Source: Bathynomus jamesi (lineage: Eukaryota > Arthropoda > Malacostraca > Isopoda > Cirolanidae). From it: 64,000 bases of DNA. Position 1 is the first letter of the stretch, and the number at the start of each line of letters is the position of its first letter. Position numbers and translations under genes: made by a program. The notes below the pieces were generated by a model that saw only the letters and a program-made list of their open reading frames with translations, was not told the DNA's origin and did no database searches. The DNA is taken from the NCBI GenBank assembly GCA_023014485.1, contig JAJOZX010000944.1:529501-593500 (forward strand), written 5' to 3'. Positions 39,012 through 51,000 of the stretch are shown here, piece by piece.

Positions 39012-42000
39012 GCCAAAGGTCGCGACTGGGTCGTATAGAACGGTTGATACGAGATTAATTTATTGGGGTTGTTTAACCTCCTTCGCAACATCTAAGGTCA
39101 TGGGGACCCACAGCTTTAAGTGGGGTCCGAACCATAGGTCGCTACATAATCTGAGCGCGGAGGACGGTCTCCTATCCAACCCGCTTCTAGGACAAAATCC
39201 CCCCGTGGACAAAATCCCCTCGCGGACAAAATCCCCCTAAGGCTTTATTAAAAAAATAAGAATACGACTGACTTTATTAAAGTTTTAACAAAAATATCAC
39301 GACTTAACCTAACCAATCGTCAAGGGCGTACAATTACCTAACCGGGCAAACAAATAAGAATACGACTGACTTTATTGAAGAAGAAAAATTAAAAACACAA
39401 AGTCAAACAAAATTCAAAATTTAAAGAGAGAAATTAAAAGCAATTCCCTTAAGAAAATCAAAAATAGACCTGTTGTTATAGTCTTGTACAATTTTCAAAA
39501 TGCGAGAAGAAGACTTATACTTCTTCCTTTGCGGTTCTGTCGGCAAGCCAGCGATAATTTGAGAAATAAATGCCTGTTGGTAGCTTATTTCTTGCCCTAA
39601 AACTTTTAAAAATTTCCATATGTTTGGATGCGAGCATCCTGTTAGAGATGCAAAGCGTCTATGCCAGCCTTCGACAGAGTTATTTGTACGTGGAAGTTCT
39701 GTAATTGTTCTTGAGTACATATTCCAAATAGAAATGCTAAAAGTGGGTTCTCTTCGTCCTCGTCGGCATGGCCTTCCAATATAATTATCTTCAAAATAAT
39801 CGAGAATTGGCAAACCTTCCACTGGTATAAAATCGTATAATTGTTCAAAAGCATCAACAACTTTTTCTGGAGGCACAAAAGCTAGAGCAGGTATCATTCG
39901 AATTTTTAAGGCAAAATCATTGTCATCTTGATATTTTTTCTGTAATCCGTGTTTCTGTAATCCGTTTCTGTAAGCCTCTTTTCTTATTCTTATTGTGTTT
40001 TTAATTTTTCTTCTTTAATAAAGTCAGTCGTATTCTTCTTTTTTTAATAAAGCCTTAGGGGGATTTTGTCCGCGGGGGGATTGTGTCCAGGGGGATTTTG
40101 TCCATGGGGGATTTTGTCCGCGAGGGTATTTTGTCCTGATACCATCCAACCCAGACCCAATGTCGCGTTGATACAAGAATGAGCCATAACTTTTGAAAAA
40201 AAAAAAAAAAAAAAAATTACAAATGACATTGAAATTAAGTAAGGATATATTGCTGCTTATACATTCAATTGGTCTGTATGGATACCGTCGTGGTCAACGC
40301 ATAATTGCATTATAACACAAAACGAGCACTAACGTCTGCATATTTCTGCGGTCTCCTGGCATCTAAAACAGATCCGGTTGTGAATGCTTTTTTTCTCCAG
40401 GTTATGTAAATTTGACTCAGTTGGAACCGCTTTATTAAAACATACTGCAAAGTCTTCTCTTCTATCATTATAAGTTTTACCAATACGTTCTTTTTCGTGA
40501 ACCCAAACACGCGCAACAAGAGGCTCCTCGATTGTAAAAGAACTTGTATCCGCCATGTTGAAGGCTTGATAGCCTACGTCATTATGAATAGTGATGTACC
40601 CATTCCAAAATTTAGCCGATTCTTCGCCAAGATTTTAAAAAATCAATTCCATTCATAAGTTTTACTAATCTAATGTGAAAACTTTCAATTTTCATTTTTT
40701 TTAATTTCAAATTTATTTAAATGCTTTTCCTTAGCTCACTATTATATTTTATTTTATTTTATTGGGTTCAGAATCCCAGCTGAGCCCTGAACGGCCAAGC
40801 TCTGAAGCATTAGGTTCGCGTAACGGTAATTTTGCGTATAGTATGTCAGGGAGAGTTAACAAGCGTAGAGCAGGAAAAAGATTTAGGAGTTATAGTCACT
40901 GGTGATTTAAAAGTAGCGAAACAAAGTACAGCAGCGGTCAATAAGGCGAACAAAGTGTTAGGTTTTATAGCTCGGAATTTTGAGTACAAATCGCGCGATA
41001 TTATAGTTCCTCTTTATAAATCATTACTTAAGACCCCATTTGGAGTACGCGATCCAATTTTGGAATCCGCACATGCGCAAAGATATAGACAAAATCGAAA
41101 GAGTTCAAAGACGAGCAACTAAGATGATTCCGTCGCTTAGGTCAAAGTCGTACGAGGGTAGGCTTAAGGAGTTAAAATTGACTACACTCGAGACTAGGAG
41201 GCTAAGGGGTGATCTAATCCAGGTGTTCAAAATTATGAATGGGTTCGACAACGTAGATAGATAGCTTTTTCGAAATATCTCAATATAATAGGACTAGAAA
41301 TAACGGGTGTAAGTTGACAAGTAGAAGGTTCGAACTTCGAGACAGCAGTTGCCAAAAACTTTTTTTACGCATAGAATAGTAAATAGCTGGAATAGTTTGC
41401 CGGTAGAAGTAATTAGTAGCACGTCTATAAACACGTTTAAAAATCGACTGGACGCATATGTTGATAGATTGGGTATAGTTTAAGGTAGTAAAATTAAGGC
41501 TTTGTGGTGATAGATCCCACAGCTCAACACAAGTGTTGTGGGATATAGGGAGGCAGCATCTTGGGTTAGGGGATACTCTCTGTCCTTACACCCCATTTAG
41601 AGAGATTCCTCTGTCGAGCGGTGCCCCCCATAGTACTGTGAGGTATTGAAAAACATCATCATCTTCACTTGCCCCACAAACATCTTTAAATGGGAGACCC
41701 AAAATGGGTGCACACACATTTCTACATTACTGTACAGTCTTTACAGCCACACCTACACTTTTCCTCCTAAGTGTATATATGGAAATGTATATGGTTGTAA
41801 ATTGTGACTTGGTCCGCAATTGATATGGACCGTGACTTATTTTTGGTTGGCAAGGTACTGGTAGTGATGGATACCGTAATGAAATTGACTGGATTCTTTG
41901 GATCTGATATATTTGCATGTTGGTTATAAATAGATATAGAGTGTAACATATTTGTGGATAGTAGTCTACAGGGTGGGCCGTAAGTTTCCATACATAGGAA

Positions 42001-45000
42001 AAATAAACATTTTGTTATGGACAACCATTTTTATTTATATAATATGCTCTACATGGTTGCCATTGTTTTGAAAACACATTTCAATACGTGTTCCCCACTG
42101 TTGATGAACACGCATTAGCACAGTTGACGTTATGCTTGTAATGGCGTTGGTGATACGTTCCTTTAGATGATTTATGTCTCGTATCTTTTCCTGATACACC
42201 ATGGCCTTCAAGTGCCCCCAAAGATAGAAATCAAGGGGGGTGAGATCTGGGGATCTGGGAGGCCACTCCACAGGACCACGCCGACCAATCCAAGCATCCG
42301 GAAACTGCTGCTGATCCAAATACCGACGCACGTGAAGACCATAATGAGGTGGAGCTCCATCTTGCTGGAAGTAAACTGGGAAGTTACCTTCCTCGTTTAG
42401 CAGGGATGGGAAAATCTCTTCTTGCAACATGTTAAGATACCTTTCGGCATTAAGATTTCCACTGACAAAAATTGGTCCAATAATTCTGTCACCCCATATC
42501 CCGGCCCACACCATCACTTTACCGGCACCTTGCATCTTCGTCGGACTCAGCCAGTTAGGGTTAGCATTACTCCAATAACGTATGTTTTGCCGATTAACCT
42601 CTCCATTGACGTAAAAATTTGCTTCATCAGTAAACAAGATCTTACGTCAAACGCATATTCTTAGGGTATCTGAAACATAAAAACAAACGTTTAATTTTTC
42701 GTATGTATGGAAACTTACGGCCCACCCTGTATTATGACTTGATCCTCTGGATCGAGAGATTCTATCTTTAGTTTTTAATTGATAATTAGTTTTAAATTGA
42801 TAATTATTTAGTTTTGTAAAAATTGGTTGTTGCCAATGTACAGGCAGTCTTTTACATAGTGGAGCCACCTTGATGGGCCGAAGTGGCCCCTAGTGTGCCC
42901 ACTATAAAAATTTCTCATGTTCTTACGTTCTTGTGGTTCGGAACCCACGTAAAATTGTAGGTCCCCTCCGCCACCACGGAGGACATGCGCAATACACAAT
43001 TACGAATGCAGCTAGGTAGACAGCCATGAGTGGATCCTAGGGTCTTTGTTGGTCTGAAACATTATAACATCTCTAAACCCAATCACTTTTTCAAATTGCT
43101 CTAAAACATCACTGTTCACTGTACTTGCCCGCTTCTCCTGTTTGTTCTTTATGCCACTGGATTCAAGTTCCCAAAAGGCTTTCAAATGCCTTTCCAAACC
43201 ACGGCTGTTCTCCTCAATCTTAACAGAAAGAGCTTTAACCTCCATTTCATTGCAATAGCTACCATGTAGCATCCAGCCTAGCTTACTTTCAATAGCTACC
43301 GGACCTCGAGATGTGCGGACAATATTACCAGTGAAGAAGTCCCAATAATAGTCAGCTCCAATCAAAAGACTAATATCTTCCGTTCCTTCAAACTTATTAT
43401 TGCCCAAATTAATTCCTTTAACTTACAATTCTTGGACACATGCCATATCTAAGCACATAGTGACGAGCACAAAGTTCCTCAATCTCAACAGCTTGGACCT
43501 TGATAGTGGGACTTTGTGGTAACAACCCCTTAACCAGAACTTCTACCTTCTTAACTTTGGTTTGGTTTTGAACAGAACCCCCAAACCCAGAAATTCTTAA
43601 ATTTTCCCCTCTAAGTTCTTTAAACTTCAATTTTCTGGAAATTCTGGTCTTAATAAAGCTACACTGGCTACCACTATCAAACAATTCTTACAGTAGCTTC
43701 TCCATCATTCCCAATTAATAATGCCGCAGCTGTTGGCAAAAATCCCCCTTTACTTTTACTCTCATAGCAGTGGCATGTGCCACTGAGTTTCTACTTCAGG
43801 GGTAGGCCTACTAGGAGTGTTTTCACACAATAATGGCTGATGCCAGCCATGGCATTTTTTGCACAAAATTTTAAACTTACAAAACCTTGCTCTGTGACCT
43901 TTCAAAAAAAACTTAAAATATGCTGTGGACTTAGTTACCCTGTCCTTTCTCTCCTCAACAGGTAAAGCCTCAGCCACCTCACATTTATATGACTTGTGGT
44001 TGCCTTTGCAAAATATGCATTCCTTGATTCCCTTTAATTTATTCTCAGAGGATGCATGTAGAACTGACACTGTACCTGGGCTATTCCTTTTTGTAGAAAC
44101 TTTGATGCTGTGCCTGCCTTTGTCCCCTTGTTTAACATCCCACTGTGCAAACTCAATTCCCTCTCGTCTTGCTAAGTCTGTGCCTAAAAGACTTAACATT
44201 TGCTGAAGGGGGATGTACACATGTTCTGTAGAGCATCCCCTACTTAATTCAAGCAAAATTGAGCTAGGCAATTTAGACTCCAGTATAGTGACCAACATTA
44301 TACCATACCTTTCCATTCCTACACCCAAGTTGTCCAGGGACCTAGTTCTAACTTCAAATTCATCATATAACTGCCGTAGCTCCTTGACACTATTGGGATT
44401 ATTAACAGGAGGTATAGCTAAAAGTTCGCGGAGGTGGCTTTTAATTAAGATCTCTGGCTTACCAAATCATTTCTTTAATATATCCCACGTCACATTATAA
44501 TTAGCCTTTGTTAATGCTGATCCTGCTATTGTCTTCGCTGCCTCCCCTTCCAAGAAGGACTGCAAATAATTAAACTTCTCCACCACACTTAACTAGAATG
44601 AACTGCTGATTGAAAACTGTCTGCCCATCCTTGCCATTCCTGAATACTCCCAGAAAATGTTTTGAGCACAAGCCTCGGCAATTGAACTGCGTATCTGTTA
44701 ACCTTAACTTCCCAAACACCATTTGTTGAGGGATGTGTTTCATTATTAGACCTGGTCTCTAACTGTACTGAGCTGCTAAACTCTTTTGCTCTGTGGCATA
44801 CTTTAATTATGTCATCAATAATCTCTTCAAAGTAAATTATGTTATTTTCTATTTCATCCTCTTCTATAAGAGCCTCAATTTTAACATTTACTTCGCTTAG
44901 AGCAACCTTTTTAGTTCCTAATATGGAAAGCTGCGCAGTCACTAAGCTTAAATCCTCTTGCTCTATGGCAGAATCTATAGTGGCAATGACCTTTGTAATT

Positions 45001-48000
45001 AGACCTTTGTAGGCGCTTCTCCTTTTTCTAAACTTGTTCAATTCAGCTGCAAACAACAATTGGGCTCAATGCCAAATAAGCTGAATTGGCAAAAATACTT
45101 AACCAAACTGGTCAAACTCAAATTTTGCTTTTTTCAAATAAACTGAATTGCTTGGTTGGGGTACTGACCAACCACCAGTATGGAATACCAAATTTTCCAC
45201 CCAAGTAACTGGCGCACTGAAGTCTGCAACCTTCGCCTACGAACAATAAACCAAAATCAACCAAACCGGTAAAAATGTAGGCCCAAAACAACGACAGACT
45301 AGCGGCCAAGTTTCGCAAATGGACGACCAAACTTTCTACCCTGGGACCTTAACTGAATTATGCTTAACCCGTCCAGGCCTAACTTGCGCTACAATTTGCA
45401 CAATCAGAACTTTGCCAAAAATAGTCACCGACTCAAAGGACCATGTTATATTTAATTTTATTGGGTTCAGAATCCCAGCTGAGCCCTGAACGGCCAAGCT
45501 CTGAAGGGCCAGTTTAACCTACAGCCCAAGTTAAGCTAGACTAAAACCTACGGACTTGGAGGTCCTATTAGGTCCTACCTCAGGGTTGCTGACTCGATGT
45601 GGGCCTACCTTAGGCCTCAGTTGCATAAAATGATAAAAAATAAAAGGGGCACTATTTATGGTTGTCTTTCTAAACCTTGTAACAACAACAAACCTGCACG
45701 ATGCAACAATCTTTATCTAAACAACCAAACTTAATTGCAAGAGAGCTCTCTATAAGACCACGCTCTGTAAGTGCCGCATTCAACAAACGAGTAGGAAGGA
45801 CGCGCAGTGCCCCCAAAAAAATGTCACAAGTGTGCCCAAACAATGATGCCACAAAAGTCCAAAAACGCTAGCTCTAAATTAACCCTATATGGACAACTGT
45901 TACAAATTTCTAACCTTTCATATAGACGCATTTATAACTTAACCCAACAGAAAATTCTGTCCATAGAGGGTTAAGTGAATTTTTCACTAACCTTACAATT
46001 ATGAGATGGATATATATACAAGCAATGCTGCATCAATCGGCTTAGTCATCGTATCGCCTTGGGACAACAATGGCTCTTCCTCTTCTAAATTTTCTAACAC
46101 ACTCCACAATATCAGTACCAGAATTTGTTACGCCTATACCGTAGCTAAAATGATGTTAAATAGTTTTATTACTCATTTTATCGTTTTACTAACTTTTACT
46201 TTCATAAATTAAATACCAATATTTTAAGTAATTGTTTTTCCTTATATTGAAGGTATTTTTTTCCTTCAGCAATGTAAACAACAAAATTTCATTAAAATTT
46301 GAAGTTCCTGGTAGCCAATTTGAATAAAAAAAAAATGCCTATACAAGTTGAGTTTATAAAATTAAAATATTTAAAGTAAAGTCAACATAATAAGATGGTT
46401 TAATAGGGTTTTCTCGGTTTCATTCACTGCTAATTTTTAATAAAAAAAATTTTTTTTTTTGTAATTTCATGTGCAAATTCAATTTTGGCCTTTCTTAAAT
46501 GTGAAAATGGGACCTTTTCCAGTTTGTGTACCATTTTTTATAATTTATTTTTGAGAATATTTTTGTTAAAACTAACGAAAATATCACGACTTAACCTAAC
46601 CAATTATCAAGAGCGTACAGTTGATCTATTAGTAAATAGTAAATACTATTCCAGAAACAAACAGTTATAATTAATAATAGATCAACTGTACGCCCTTGAT
46701 AATTGGTTAGGTTAAGTCGTGATATTTTCGTTAGTTTTAACAAAAATATTCTCAAAAATAAATTATATGAAAAACGGTACACAAACTGGAAAAGGTCCCG
46801 AAAATGAACCAAAACCCTAGCCTAGCTAAAATATAAAGTAAGTTATACCCACCTATAGCTTAAATGAACGCAATATCTTCCACAAAAATCATACGATACC
46901 TTGTTTCGAAAGTATACAATACCCTGAAAAGATGCATATTATAAGTTACATTAGGTTAGATTAAGTTAGGATAGTGCACCTCGCCTCTTAACCCTAAAAG
47001 GACGACGCTACATATTGGTAACCTTTCAAATACACGCATTCATAACTTAACCCTACAAACAATTCCGGCGTTAAAGGGTTAAATAGTTGTTAGAGTCTAT
47101 TACTATGTCGGTTTTAATTCCGAAAATGGTATTGTATACTTTTGAAACAAGATATCATATGGTCTTTGTGGAAGATATCGCGTCCATTTAGGCTATAGGT
47201 GGGTATAATTTACTTTCTATTTTAGTTAGGTTAGGGTTTTGGTTAATTTCAGCATTTAAGAAGGGCCAAATTTGAATTCTGCGCATAAAATTACCTGAAA
47301 AATATACCTTTTTATTAAAAATCAGCAGTGAATGAAACGGAGACGATCCGTTTAATATATAAATTATAAGTACAACTTAATACAGAGTTGTTATTAATAT
47401 AGAATAGGCGATTACAATAGTCTATAATATTTAGAAATTAACTAGTTCGAGAGTGTGTAAATTTATAGGTAACTTTAGTTTTGCATTTTTGTGAATGTAA
47501 AATATATTTTATATAATTACACTTTGAAATGAGTATAAATTATCATATACTGTACAGTGTTTTCTGTATGTTCAATTTTCTATAAACACCGTGTAGTATT
47601 TTGTAATGAAATTTTTAAAAATTTAAAAGAATCGGCACGAGAATCGGCTAAATTTGGCCGATGCCGATTAATCGGTACACCACTAATTATGAAGTTTGTT
47701 TACATACCACAACATAGCCAGGGCGTGGCCGAAGGTGAATATTTTAGGCCTAGCTGCTTTTATTTGGAAAATTTGTGCGAATTCCGTGGTAAATATTCTC
47801 TGGAACACCTTTATTTCTAATTCCTGCACATTTCTAAACGCGATCGCGACTTTTGGCAATCCCCATATTTATATATAGGTGCGGCAAAAGTAACGCCCTT
47901 TTAATAATTGTATCATTTTTTTAAGGTGTATTGAGCCAACCACAAAATTAATTAAATTCCAGTTATTTTTTAGTTTTTACTGAGAAAGTACTTATTTTTC

Positions 48001-51000
48001 TTAAAATGCTGTATTTTTCTTAAAAACCTTATTATTTCTCTTAAAATGCTGTAATTGATTTATTTCCTTCAATAAAAGAGAATAAACTAAAAAGGGCGTT
48101 ATTTTTGCCGCACCCGATATATATTTTCCTTCTGCGACATTACTCAATCTAATTGAACTCTAAAAACTCAACCTAATGAAATTGACCAGGATCTAGATGT
48201 AGGTTCATTTCATATAACTAAGTAGGATGAAAGGGACTTTTACTTCACCTAGAGCAATATTTTCACCGAAAGTAGAAATTAACTGAAACAATACTTCAAT
48301 ATTATATAATTCTTCTCCAATTTTCCTTACCGGCGCCTGTCATATTTTCTCCGGCGAGCCTTCCTGAAACAATTGCGTGATCATGATGTTCCACCCGTCT
48401 TCTGCCCAGTTTGATATCGTAGAAACAAGCAGCATCTCCGGCCTACGATTGCAAAAGTGTAACACGGTCACAAAATGTGATCAATAACATTAAAATATTA
48501 GCATCAATTTAATATAGCACTTTTTCCAGTCAAATGATTCTAGTGGTTCAAATGCAATTCCTGAATACAATGACTAACTAATACTACCACCAAACCTGAT
48601 TAAGCTGTTCACTCGTATAAATAATGCTAGACATTGAAAAACGTTCATAAGTGTAGTAGGGTGGTAACTGGGGAAGTGGGGTGGTAACTGGGGAAGTGGG
48701 GTGGTAACTGGGGAAGTGGGGTGGTAACTGGGGAAGTGGGGTGGTAACTGGGGAAGTGGGGTGAAACAATTTTGCTATCCCCACCCGCTTTTCCATCCCG
48801 CTGAAGAAGAATCCTGTACTTACCACCCACAGATTGGATCTCGCCTCCAACTCGGCGTTGACTCTAAAACCCCCGTGCACCTCATCCACTTCGAGTCCCG
48901 AGGTCACTCCCAGCTCGATACTGGGAGTAAGACCTACAGCCACAACCACGTGATCCGTCGTAAACTGAAAATAAAGTTTAGTGTGCATTGTACAAGTACG
49001 TTTCCAAAAATACGAACTCAGACATGGGGCCGATTACGATTGTTGATTACGACTACGATTAAGATTTCCACTCGTTATATTTTTTTATCACGATTGTGAT
49101 TACATTGGTTTCGATACATTTGATTACGATTACGTTTATTTTCCTGGATTACGATTACATTCATGATTACAGCTAAAATAATATAGGTTACATTTGATTA
49201 CCTTGATTCTACATAATTAGCAAAATTAAGAGATTGAAAATTGACTTTACTAAAATTTTATGCGAAATTAAATAAACATTTCTTCAGTATTATACACAAT
49301 AATACAAGATTATGATTATAATCGGCCCCATAAACATTTAATTCGCTATTACCAACGTCTGCAGTAGTAACATTTATTTATTTATCCATTTCAAAAATTT
49401 TGTCTCCCAAACCCTCAACAGAATCATTTTATTTCGACTGTATAAGACGTACCAACATATAAGGCTTCTAATGCAAACCAATACTACAATCATTTGAAGA
49501 ATTATAGGCTTGATGTTGGTATGTTCCAACAAAATTTCCGGACTTTTTTTTTTAACAAAACTCGTAAAGTATTTTTACAAATTTCTGTTATAAAATTATC
49601 CTAAAATACGGAGACAAGAGGAAACGAAGTCATTTTCAAATTTTTCAAACATTAAAATGATGATAATTATGCGCCTTCTGAAAATGATTATTTTATTCTT
49701 TGCATTCTAATATTTTAGCAGGTAATCAACATTTTCTTAATATATTAAAATTACTTATTTCAGCTTCCGAAACTGTCGAAATAATTTCAAAGAAAGGATT
49801 TAGGCTTTTGTTCTCTTCATATTAAAACAGATTTCCTGCTAGGTAGCCACTCAACAAGTGTTATATGAAGCGCTCCGACCACGAGCTTGGTCACGAGCTT
49901 AACCACAGAGAAGGAAACAGTTAGAAATATTCACAAACGTCTACAAAACGTTTACGGAGATGCTGTTGTTAATCGAAGCACAGTTGGACGCTGGTCTAAA
50001 CGTGTGACATCATCTGAGAGAGGGAGAGCCAGCCTCGATGATGAGCCACGCAGCGATCGCCCGGCATCGGCTGTGACATCTCACACTGTGCAACGTGCTA
50101 ACAGCATCATTCGATCAAATTGGCGCGTCACATACAAGGAGCTATCACTGGAGCTAGGAATTAGTGAAGGAAGTGTGAATACAATAATTCAGCAACTGGG
50201 ATACTCAAAAGTGTGTTCGCGTCGCCAACTGACTGAAGATCACAAAACCCAAAGAAAAGAAATTGCTTCCGAGTCGTTGGTTCGATACGAGACAGAAGGG
50301 GATGACTTCCTTTCACGAACCTGTGACTAGGGATGAGACTTGGGTACACCACTTTGAACCTGAAACAAAACGCCAATCCATGGAGTTGCATCACGCAGAC
50401 TCCCCACGCAAGAAAAAGTTCAAAATGGCTCCCTCTGCAGGAAAGGTTATGACCACCATTTTCTGGGACATCAAACGGGTGATTCTGGTGGACATTATGA
50501 AGAAAGGACAAACAATCAACTCCGAGGCATATATTGCTACCCTACAAAGACTCCAGAGACGTATAAAGCGAGTTCGACCGGAGAGAAAACTGGAAGACGC
50601 CCTTCTTTTGCATGATAACGCAAGACCATACAACAGTTTGCAAACAAGAGGGGCCATCACAAAAATGCGCTTGACTGTTACCCGACCCTCCATACAGCCC
50701 GGATCTGGCACCTTCAAACTTCCATTTGTTTGGGCCAATGAAGGATGCTATTCGTGGAAAAAAGTTTCAGTGACGATGAGGTTGTTGAGGTGGTTAAGAG
50801 GTGGCTCCAGCGGAACCCAGCGGACTTTTACCAGCAAGGAATAAAGGGCTTTGTTTCGAGGTGAAGGAGAGCCATAGAAAAGAATGAAGACTACATGGAA
50901 AAATAAAAACTTGTAAAAAAGGTATGTAACTACTTGTGTACAAAATTTCTGGTACTTACAAGAAAACTTGGAAAGAAAAAAACATATTGAGTGGCCCTCG

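Larger units (their letters stand above)
39025..40195 (-). mobile_element. tRNA-derived SINE fragment split by a MULE
   Basis: 39025-39182 and 40144-40195 join into sequence matching 52215-52440 (GTTTAACCTCC...GGGTCC GAACC...ACCCAATGTC). Its minus strand has a B-box-like GGTTCGGACCCC and the GCTGTGGGTCCCCATGACC tail. The MULE sits between, with a 9-bp duplication. Confidence 0.7.

Noticed and set aside
49510..49560. Mariner-like end TTTCCGGACTT
   Set aside because: No inverted partner was found beyond the transposase at 49887-50905, so an element boundary cannot be claimed.
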